Assembly: GCF_014839835.1 (NCBI RefSeq)
Contig: NC_071646.1
Coordinates: 4,774,001 to 4,838,000, forward strand
Reading direction: 5' to 3'
DNA: 64,000 nucleotides
Origin: Dryobates pubescens
Taxonomy: Eukaryota > Chordata > Aves > Piciformes > Picidae
Numbering within the stretch: position 1 is the first letter of the stretch; every line of letters begins with the position of its first letter. The position numbers and the translations under genes were made by a program. A model generated the notes under the pieces. That model was not told the DNA's origin and did not search any database. It was given only the letters and a program-made list of their open reading frames with translations. Below are positions 13,701 through 55,500 of this stretch, in pieces.

Positions 13701-15467
13701 ACAACGTACACAGACTTTGTTCTCAGAAAAAGAAATCAAATCTGAAGTGATTTGCATAAAAACTGCTGAGAGCATACCTCAGGTTGATACACTCTGCTAA
13801 AAGGCTCCTCTTTACCATCATGGTAAAGTGTATACAATGCCACAGGAATTGCTGAGTGGAACAAACCCCAGGGATTCACCACAGAATTGCTGCATTCACA
13901 CAACACCTCACGGCAAATTTGTAGTCCGTCAAATTGACCTCCTCTGAATGTGTGATTTCTTCACCTTATTTTAACAGGATCTACATGAAAGCCAGAAATT
14001 CCTCTGATTATTTCTAGTACTGATTTCTGCCAGTAAAGGAAAACAACTGTTCAAACTACAGTGACTTGGTGATGACCTCATTTCTAACCAGAAACGCTGG
14101 AATGAAGGCAGTGTGCAACAGGAGGCACTGCAGAGGTGCCTGCCACAGGGTTCAGGGAAATGGGGAAATTGTTCTGTTTTCAGTATTTGACCAGAAACCA
14201 CTCAAAGCCAAATCCTGGTCTGTGCAAGTACTTCGTTCAATGGATGAACAAGCAACCCAATCTCAGCAGAATTATCCCAATCTTTTCCTAGACATTTTGC
14301 TCATAAGCTGCTTCTGAAGAAAGTTCTGAGTAAGTACTCTAATAAAAATAAGAGAGAACCTCCAAATGAATGCAATGTTAGAAATAGCATATATTACAAA
14401 TCTTTTCTTGATAGGAACAATTAATAAGAATACATATTAGCTTAAAAACAGCTCAGCAAATGTTGCTGAGCTGCAAGAATCTCAATTCACTATTTACAAA
14501 TAAGACAAAGTGAATACAGGAAATTTTACACATTTGGTAGTTAACAGGTTATTGGTTGCCGAGTGGTCTGTTAGAAACTGATATTTAGGAAGACTGGAAA
14601 AAACATCCCAACCAGTTGTTACCTCTTCAGTCTATCTTGTAAGTACAGAAAATTGGACAATGAATACTGGAGATAACATTCTGCCTCATTAGGGGGATCA
14701 GGGACAGATGAGACAACGCTGAGACTTCTGCCATGAAGGCCATTAAAATGTTCTGTGTACAGGACTAAGCAGACCCAGGCCTACAGAGAAGAGACTGCTG
14801 CCACCAGCTCCAGTTCTTCATCTGTCAAGAACTCACACTCCTGCACTTGCCAATTCAGAACACTTTAATGAGATTGGTTTTGTTGGTTTTGGTTTTGTTT
14901 TTACCTTTGCTACACGTAAAATGTAGTAAAGAAAGTAAAATGCAGGTCATTGGATCAACACAGCTCTTCACAACACCACTTAAAGGAGATGATGGAAGCG
15001 GTGACCAACACGCACTAAGCTCACACCAGGAGGGGACTCCAGGACAGCGCTGACAGCTGACACTGCAGGCCAGTGGGAATGTGAGACACCAGAACCAGCT
15101 GCTCCAGTCCCACAGAGCAGCCCCACTAAGCAGTCTTATCTGTACATGGAACATATCAGACCCGCTTCTCTTCAGTATTCATCCTCTATCTGCGAGACCA
15201 GGCCGAGTCTGCCCCCTCCACCAGGAAAAGAAAGAATATAGCAAATAATAAAGGGGGGAGGAAAACCAAACAAACAAACCACCAAAATATTACAATACAT
15301 TATTCCCCTTTTGATGAGAATGCTTTTCTGTACAAGTGGGGATTTTTTGTAATCTAATACTGTTAAAAAGCTATCAGCTTCTTCAGGTTGGCCACTGTAG
15401 GCATGATAATATTCCAGAACACTTAAATAACAGTTTTTACAATAGATTTCAGGTCCATATTATTAGA
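10736..15467 (-). other. TRIM33: TRIM33 3' UTR (inferred)
   Basis: About 4.7 kb from the TAA to a plausible poly(A) signal at 10,745-10,750, close in length to the long 3' UTR I recall for mammalian TRIM33. It is AT-rich with no exon-like homology. No CR1 copy is seen inside it, unlike the flanks and introns, which fits selection on a transcribed region. It carries UGUANAUA motifs. The end point is inferred from sequence only. Confidence 0.6.
10745..10750 (-). terminator. TRIM33: Candidate distal poly(A) signal of TRIM33 (AATAAA)
   Basis: AATAAA on the minus strand, followed 12 bp downstream by a run of 15 A (T run at 10,719-10,733). An ATTAAA variant at 10,577-10,582 is an alternative. Both lie between the TRIM33 stop and the CR1 copy that ends at 10,511. 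Genomic A runs can also misprime oligo-dT, so transcript ends here need care. Confidence 0.45.
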
Positions 15468-48410
<32,943 letters not shown>

Positions 48411-48720
48411 GTTTCCTCCTTTGAACCCGACTCCCCGCTCCGCGCACGCTCGCCGTCACCACGCGCCGTGCGCGCGCCCAGCAGGGAGGCGGGCCCCAGA
48501 CTCGCGCAGGCGCGCTCGGTACGGCAGGTTGAGGGCGCGTCCAAAATCACCGGACGTGACGTACCCGCTGGAGTGACTCGCCATTGGTTGGCGTTGCTAG
48601 CTTTCCCACCAATCATCAGAAGGGGGCAGGGTCCCCAACCACGGAACTGTCTGAACACGGCCGGAACACGGAAGCTGCACAGAGCCCTGCGCTTCCTGGA
48701 ACCGAGACCGTGAACGTTGT
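48411..48720 (-). promoter_or_regulatory. TRIM33: TRIM33 5' UTR and promoter, CpG-rich
   Basis: GC- and CpG-rich DNA directly upstream of the ATG. Visible elements: GCGCCTGCGC (minus) at 48,504-48,513, matching the NRF1 core; TGACGT, CRE-like, near 48,557; ATTGG at 48,593-48,597 and CCAAT near 48,609, two CCAAT boxes in opposite orientation. No TATA box. The arrangement is typical of a housekeeping promoter. The start site cannot be set from sequence. Confidence 0.6.
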
Positions 48721-49289
48721 GCCGCGCTGGAGGTCGTCACGGCCCACACGAAGCCGTATCGGTTGTGGTTTTGGTGTAGGCAGGAGCCAAGAACGGAGTC
48801 AAGGTTTTGTCATCACTGGGAGAGCCTCGGAGCCCTTCGGCCTTACAGCCATAACCGACGCAGCAAGAGGAGTCGTGAGGGCCGGCGGCCACTGCAGAAG
48901 TTGACACCAGGAGCGTCTGGCTGGGCAGATAAGCCGCGAGGATGCCGATGCAATGAGACACTGCGAGACTTACAATGGTCCAGGGACCGGGGTGCCACAC
49001 TTTGGGTGGGTGACTAGGACCTGGCAGCAGAGGGTAACTGGACGGGGAACTGCTGTCACAGCCCTGCAGCATAAGGTATAACCCCTTCAAAAGGGCTGGG
49101 TGCTTGGCACACCAGCAAGGCTCTACCTTGGCAGGTCTGGTCAGCATGTCCATACTTTGCTCCTGGTCCCAAACGAACCCTTTCCCCAGACCCAGCCCCA
49201 TACAGAAAACTGTCTGTGCCCGTGAGCAGGGCTGTGGGGTGGCATCAGCCTGCAGCACAATCTGCTTTGCATGTGCAGCAAAAGGCCCA
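48721..49289. other. TRIM33-BCAS2 intergenic gap
   Basis: Unique sequence, moderately GC-rich near 48.8 kb and then AT-richer. No repeat or known gene recognised. A 203-codon minus-strand open frame crosses it without recognisable homology. Confidence 0.5.
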
Positions 49290-49579
49290 CAGATACCAAA
49301 ACAACCTTTATTAAAGGCACAGGGGAGATGCAAAACTACAAAACACATTTTCTAAGAGCTCCTACTTTAGAGACATAATTGAAACAGCTCACAGTACATT
49401 GAACTATGCCCTTAACACATTTGTACCACCTCCTAGATTAAAAACAAGGAAAAGAAACAATGAAAAGAAACAAAATACCTTTTTGTACACAACTGCAGCT
49501 AGAGGTGTCTACAACCAAGCATCACCAAAGCTTTTTGTTTCACCTTTTTTAACACATGCTGCAGTAAAACAGGGTTAAG
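49290..49579 (-). other. BCAS2: BCAS2 3' UTR (inferred)
   Basis: About 290 bp from the TGA to just past the AATAAA at 49,307-49,312. A+T-rich, no repeat. Confidence 0.65.
49307..49312 (-). terminator. BCAS2: BCAS2 poly(A) signal AATAAA
   Basis: Minus-strand AATAAA 268 bp after the stop codon, followed by the U/GU-rich stretch GGTTGTTTTGGTATCTGTGG, a good downstream element. Confidence 0.7.
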
Positions 49580-49709
49580 TCACTGGAAGTCTTGCTGGAT
49601 ATTTTCCTTGTTTGCTTCCCCATGCTGCTGCTTGATCTGTGAAATTTCATTTTCTAGCTGCACAATAGTTCGTTCAATCTCATAATTTTTGCTGACAAGA
49701 GATACCCAT
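49580..49709 (-). CDS. BCAS2: BCAS2 exon 7
   Basis: 130 nt with TGA stop, [20 protein letters not shown] through [11 protein letters not shown]. Acceptor TTCCAG. Confidence 0.96.
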
Positions 49710-52225
49710 CTGGAAGGGAAAAGAAATTTTTAAAACCTTTAAAGCTTTACTTAGCCATCTTTTGTTTTAAAATCCACAGCAAACTTTGCCCTGAAGAAAG
49801 CACAAAGATACCAAATAAAAGAGAATTTCTCATTACATGACAAATCTCAGTTGATACCAACAATAATTTGGGCAACCAAAGGGATAAAGAATAGTTTTTA
49901 AACCAGTTAACCCTTCATATACATTTAATTTACTGGATTTAAATCTGCTAGCTTTAAGATGCAATGTGAACAGGCAATTTCAACTAACTAATGTGTCCTC
50001 CTTTCACCTGTCACTCCTCAATTCACTCAGCCACCATCACCAAGACCTGAATTACAGATGCTGGAAAAACACTTTTTGCAAAGTAACAATTCCCAAGGTA
50101 ACACTCTGCAGATCACCAAAGACCTGTGTGAAGAATTTCAAGCACAAGAGATAGTCATGGGAAATTTAACAGAAGAATTCCAGATACTCACGTAGATTCC
50201 ATTTCTCGTAGCTTGGCCCCAGCTGTGAGCTGCATGTTCTTTCGTTGCCAGTTCAGGTCTTGGATGTTTTTCCTGGGGAGAAAAGAGCAATATAAGATGT
50301 TTGTCTCTTTAAAATACGTAATACCTGCTGCTAACTTTGAAATACACCCAATCATAGATTTGTTAGGGTTGGAAGGGGCCTCAAGGATCATCTAGTTCCA
50401 ACCCCCTGCCATGGGCAGGGACACCTCACACTAGATCAGGTTGCTCAGAGCCACATCCAGCCTAGCCTTAAAAACCTCCAGGGATGAGGTTTCTACCACC
50501 TCCCTGGGCAACCTGTTCCAGTGTCTCATCAAATGCATAGAAGTACTACCAGGAAACACTTGTGTAGCCAGAACCATAACTACAACACAGAGGGACAAAT
50601 CCCAGCACAGTGCTGTGCATGGAACCCTGAGATCAATAAAAATAAAGCAACCACTCCTTCCACTCTACTACAAGGTAAAACTTCAAACATTCCAGATGGT
50701 CAAGTGCATAACACAGGCAATCAGTTTGGTGATTCCACCACAAGCCATTCTGTTCAAAGCAAAGGTTTAGACAAAACAGAAAATGGAGTCGAATAGGCAT
50801 CATGAATACAACCACTTGGGGAGGGCAGAGGCAGATTTCTTCATTATTGGAGGGAAGGAGGGGAAAGGGCAGCATTGTCCTTCCAATTTCAGTACAAAAA
50901 TATGGAAAAAAATGGACTCACCTCAACTTCTGAAGCTCTTTCTGGGCTTGTTCTATCATGTGAACCAGATGTCTAACAGCAGAATGCAAGCAAGGCATTA
51001 GGAAAATGTGCAAATGCTCAACCAGCCCCATTTACCCTGCAGTGTAACTCTTCAAAGTTATGGGCACGACAAGCCTACAACTGTTTTTGGCCTTTGCATC
51101 AGCTTTATTAATAACTGCTCCAGGCTGAGCAGGATCAGCAGTAAATCATCTTCATTTCAACTACTGAACTATCACTCCTCAGGCTGTCATTAATCCGTTC
51201 AGTTATCCTGCATTAAAGCCCATTATCACCAACTGCTACCCAAACATCAACTCACAAAACTCAAGACTAGGATGTTTTGAAACATAGGCTACTTCTTGGC
51301 CAGAGACAGCTGCTCTTCATTCATATCAGCCTCCTCCTCTTCCATATACAGCTCTCTCAAATCGGCTCAGTTGTTCCAGGGTGTGTTCTAAAGGTCACCA
51401 CTGGACTTACACAGGGCAACGTGAGAAATACACAGAAGCTGGGGTCAGAACTTCAGCTAGGTTCAGCACTTCAGCTAGGTTCAGCAAAGCGAATGAAAAC
51501 CTTACTCGTTGTACACCTTCCACGCGTTACAACCATGCTGCGACATTAATTCCAGGTTCTCGATGCGGACTGCCTGGTGCTCCAGCTGCGCCATGGAGTT
51601 GTTGACGCACTCCTGCCACGCCGTGATGTCGTTTTTCTGGCCGGAGGATGGGGCCGGCAGCTCGTACCTGGAACACGCCAGCGGCCCACCTTAGGAAAGG
51701 GCTCTGCAGGCACTGGGCACCTGCGGCGCTCCCCGAGGGTACCGCAGCCACCATGATGGGGACCAGCTGGGGCCGCCGGAGCTCACCTCTTCATGCTAAG
51801 CAGCTCCAGGGGCTGCCGAGCCGCCAGCCGCTCGAACTCGTTCCGCATGATCTCCGTCTGCGGGGATGCAGCAATGAGGCGCCTGCCGGGGCCGGCCAGG
51901 TGAGAAGAGGACCGGCCAGAGGAAGGGAGGGGAGGACCGGCCGGGTCGCCTCACCTCGAAGGCGCTGTAGTCGTGCGCCGGAAGGTAGCTGAGGTAGTTC
52001 TTCGTCGGCCGGTATCGCCGCGTCTCCTCTTCCACCAGCGCCGCGGCCTAGCGCACATGGGGCGTCAGGCACGAGCACCGCCCGCCCTCCCGGCCCGCCG
52101 TGCCGTACCGCACCCCCCGGGCCCACACTCACCGCTTCCCGGACGCCCGGTGCCTCATAGCCCTGGTCGAAGTAGGGCAGCGCGTCCACGACCACGTCTC
52201 CAGCCACCAGCCCCGGCCCCGCCAT
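49580..52225 (-). CDS. BCAS2: BCAS2 (SPF27) coding region, 7 exons
   Basis: Seven exons join in phase to 681 nt (226 aa), against 225 aa in human as I recall. It starts [20 protein letters not shown] and ends [10 protein letters not shown]; the extra final Q is the only length difference seen. The whole protein is one BCAS2 family domain, largely helical and coiled coil. Known role: subunit of the PRP19/CDC5L (NineTeen) complex that activates the spliceosome; it also binds RPA at DNA damage. All junctions are GT-AG. The gene spans only 2.6 kb. DENND2C lies immediately upstream and TRIM33 downstream, same strand. Confidence 0.97.
50192..50272 (-). CDS. BCAS2: BCAS2 exon 6
   Basis: 81 nt encoding [20 protein letters not shown] then LREMEST. 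Acceptor CCCCAG, donor TAC|GTGAGT. A CR1 end lies 80 bp upstream of the acceptor. Confidence 0.95.
50352..50530 (-). mobile_element. CR1 LINE 3' fragment in BCAS2 intron 5
   Basis: CATAGATTTGTTAGGGTTGG, AAGGGGCCTCAAGGATCATC, CTAGATCAGGTTGCTCAGAG and CTCCCTGGGCAACCTGTTCC; about 180 bp, the only CR1 in BCAS2. Confidence 0.9.
50922..50972 (-). CDS. BCAS2: BCAS2 exon 5 (51 nt)
   Basis: Encodes [17 protein letters not shown], coiled coil. Short exon fixed by phase on both sides. Acceptor TGTTAG, donor GAG|GTGAGT. Confidence 0.94.
51506..51667 (-). CDS. BCAS2: BCAS2 exon 4
   Basis: 162 nt encoding [20 protein letters not shown] through [10 protein letters not shown]. The donor splits the GA|G codon: exon ends CGA and the intron begins GTAAGG. 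Confidence 0.95.
51787..51857 (-). CDS. BCAS2: BCAS2 exon 3
   Basis: 71 nt encoding [20 protein letters not shown] then SMK. Acceptor CCGCAG, donor GAG|GTGAGC. The intron to exon 2 is 97 bp. Confidence 0.96.
51955..52047 (-). CDS. BCAS2: BCAS2 exon 2
   Basis: 93 nt, 31 codons, [20 protein letters not shown] through HDYSAFE. The intron to exon 1 is 85 bp. Acceptor GCTAG, donor GAG|GTGAGG. Confidence 0.96.
52133..52225 (-). CDS. BCAS2: BCAS2 exon 1
   Basis: 93 nt, 31 codons, [20 protein letters not shown] through GVREA. The upstream in-frame extension to 52,333 is not homologous, so the start is this ATG. Donor GCG|GTGAGT. Confidence 0.96.
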
Positions 52226-52529
52226 GGTCGGCCCCGCTCTGCGCTTGCGCCAACTCCGCCCCTCCGCCCGGCGCCTCTGCCGCCTGAACCGCAGTGCGCC
52301 CCCTCGCGGCCAACGGGACTTGGCCTCAGACACGGCGACGCAACCCCGCCCGTCCCGGGTCTACTCCCACCCCCGGCCCCGGCGGCGCGGACGCAGCCCC
52401 AGTGAGGAACGGAGACACAGAGGAGTTCGGGCCATCAGTTATTAGCGTCGGTAGCAGCAGCAGCACACAGTGCCCCGCGGAGATGCGAAGGAGTCCAGCT
52501 CCGCTCCGCTGTCCCGCAGCTAGGCGCAG
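52226..52529 (-). promoter_or_regulatory. BCAS2: BCAS2 promoter and 5' UTR, also the DENND2C 3' side
   Basis: 304 bp between the DENND2C stop and the BCAS2 ATG. CpG-rich and continuous with a CpG-rich block covering BCAS2 exons 1-3. An NRF1-like GCGCTTGCGC (one mismatch to the core) lies at 52,241-52,250. No AATAAA or ATTAAA is present on the minus strand here, so any DENND2C 3' UTR must overlap the BCAS2 promoter or transcript. Confidence 0.6.
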
Positions 52530-52561
52530 TCACTTCTTCTGCCGAAATCGCATTTTACTCC
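52530..52561 (-). CDS. DENND2C: DENND2C terminal coding exon n (32 nt)
   Basis: Encodes SKMRFRQKK then TGA, matching the conserved DENND2C end. A strong T-rich tract precedes the acceptor TCTGCAG. The stop is 304 bp from the BCAS2 ATG. Confidence 0.9.
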
Positions 52562-55500
52562 CTGCAGAGAAAAAAAACAGCATCAGGAGCTGAAGCCATT
52601 GCAGGAGACACCTGGCTGAGGAATTCATGCTGGCAGACACGATCTCAGCCCTGACCAACATTCAGAAACGAGTTTTGACAGCTTTAAGATTAGGCAACTT
52701 CCATAAACTTTATTAGATAAAGATGCAAAAGCTTAGAAATAAACCAAAACTAAACACTTAGGAAGTGTTTGGCATCCCCTGAAGGGGCAAATGTAAACAA
52801 CAGGAGCACAGGTGTGCTAAGAATAGGCCCTGCTCTCTTCTACATGCAATGATTTGTTCAATAAAGTCATTTTAAACCAGCAAGTAGCAAGAGTGTCCCT
52901 TTACCAAGGCTGCGAAGGATTTTGTTCATTCCACTTGGCTCCGTCTCTGGAATACCCTCCAAATATTCCAAGGCACGGATCTCGAAAAGGCCTATGAAGA
53001 GGAAAGAAGGAATCACTCAGCTAGATGAGCTGCTTCATATGTTAGCATGTGACACCTTGAACAACAAATATGCAAAAATGAAATCACAGATGGAATGTAA
53101 GCTGCAGGTTCAAGTAACTGGTTTGTGCTGAACCATGTTGATGTTTTGCTCTTTGCACCTGTCTGATTTGCTATTGATTTCTGCCTCTTTGCTTGATGTT
53201 GAGCTAGGTTTGCAATTAGTTATGGTCCCATAAAAAGAAACTTATATGAAGAGCTGTCAAAAGAATGTAAGAATAGCTTTTAACATACACATTTACTGTC
53301 AAGTTGTAATAAAATATTTATAGCTTTATTACCTCACTTCCTAGTTAGCAGTGAGGATTTACTTTTTTATGTGTCCAGAGAAGGGCAGCGAGGCTGGTGA
53401 GAGGTCTTGATCACAAGCCCTATGAGGAGAGGCTGAGGGAGCTGGGGTTGCTTAGCCTGGAGAAGAGGAGGCTCAGAGGAGACCTTATTGCTCTCTACAA
53501 CTACCTGGAGGGAGGTTGTAGCCAGGTGGGGGTTGGGCTCTTCTCCCAGGCAACCAGCAACAGAACAAGACAACACAGTCTCAAGCTGCACCAGAGGAAG
53601 TTTAGGCTTGTAATTGGCCACTGGAATGTGCTGCCCAGGGAGGTGGTGGAGTCACTGTCCCTGGAGATGTTCAAAAAAGGATTGGACTTGAAGCCGTGGT
53701 TTAGTTAGTCATGAGGTGTTGGGTGATAGGTTGGACTTGATGATCTCTGAGGTCTTTCCCAACCTTATTGATTCTATGATTCAAGTCCAGAAAGGAGAGA
53801 TGCAAAAATTGTTTGCTTCATAAGAGGAATTCTGTTGAGTAATTAGGAGGAGACAGAGCTATCACACAGGCTAAAATGCTAACCTACGAGGAAAAAGCTT
53901 CCTAAGAGCCGGTGTCCCATGACTTTATGCTTCTAAGGTGAGTTCGTAAGCCAGGAAAGTAAGACCAAACCTCACCTTTGGCCACGTTCTTGCTTAGCTC
54001 CCGGTCCTGTATGAAGCCTGCAAACATCTGTGTTTCCATGAAGAAGTGCAGGAAGTGGCGCACGTTGCGCGAGGCGTGGGATTTTCGGAACGGCTCCCGC
54101 TGAAACACACGCTCCCCTTTCTCTGTGACATTCATGTGCAGGGAGTAGTGCCCAACAATCTCCACAAAGAACTGTACAAAGGCTTCAGAGACCAGGGAGT
54201 TAAGGGGCGTGTTACCTGTGAAAAGGACAACGGAGGAGAAATTGCCCTCTGCATCCATCACTTTGGTCATTCCTCTCCTAAAAGAGGAGGAGCAGTTACT
54301 GCTTGGGCTAGCTGTCTCAGACTGAAAATTCAGATGACTGCTTGGTATCAAACACTTTGATATGTTTGATATCAAAGAAGCCACAGCTCAAATATGAAGA
54401 TCTGTTCCTATGTCAGCTTTCTGCTGCAGCTGAGGCAGGTTCTACCCTAAACCTTTTCCAGTAGTTAGAGCATTCATCATTTCTTTTCCTGTCAAACATC
54501 TGTTGTCTAATAAGCTTTAAGATCATAGCAGTCAAGGCTTAATTTTCTTAAATCATTAGGCACATTGCAGAACACAAACCCACTGGAAAGCTAACTTTGT
54601 TACTGTTGACATGCATGGGAATCACAACATTTGCAGAAGCCACTCTCTCAGGCTAGTCAATGCTTTTTAAAATCCCCACACTAATCTGATGGATTATTAG
54701 TAGCAGTTCAACTTTGAAAGTGATCTGTCAGACTACCCTCTGAAGTACAGAAAGGTCCCATGCTCTCTGTTTCAGACAAACATTCTTTCTGCCACTTAAA
54801 AAAAATAACCAGAGAAAGCTCAAAGCCTGGGAACTGGTGTACCTGGCCCAAGGAGAACTAGAGTTCTGCACACACTGACTGGAAGGAGGAATCATTGTTA
54901 GGATTCCAAACCTCTTTAACACAGTCACAAGAAAAATAGCTTTCTGAAATGTCCCTTCCTGATGTTTATTTCCACTTGCTCATTTTTTCTATCAACTACA
55001 CAGAAGCTGCTGAGATTTGCTAATGTGAAAACACTTTCCCCTAGAAGCACCTTGTGCATCACTCTGCTCACGTGCCAAGATTTCACTTCTTTCTTCCAAA
55101 ACTTGTACAAGAGCAGCCTGGAGCTTATGAGGCAGGATCTCGTCTTCATCTGACACCTAAAGAGAAAATGGCCATGAAAGTATTTCTGTGTTGTTTATCT
55201 GTCAGCAGCAGAATCTCCTCATTATGAACAGATGAGAAATATTCATAACATGCCTAAAACAATTAGAGTGTGCATCTTGGTGGAGAGACCAACCATTTGT
55301 CTTGTAGCAACAGAAATTAAAAACATCTGCTAAGCACCCTCCAACAACAGACTACTGGAGTCACACACAAGTGGCCAACACAGAACATGTGCTATATCCA
55401 CAGCATAAAATCAGGCTCATTATACCAAGCAATAAAACAAAGAACAACCAAAGTCTATGAGAAAATATGACAAGTCTCAATATTACAGTTAAAAAACATC

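Larger units (their letters stand above)
51780..52540. promoter_or_regulatory. CpG-rich block over BCAS2 5' end
   Basis: Visibly CpG-dense sequence covering BCAS2 exons 1-3, its promoter and the terminal DENND2C exon. It stands out from the AT-rich surroundings. Confidence 0.6.

Noticed and set aside
51796-52333. 180-codon open frame starting upstream of BCAS2
   Set aside because: It reads through the exon 1 and exon 2 splice sites; homology defines only 31 codons per exon, with ATG at 52,225.
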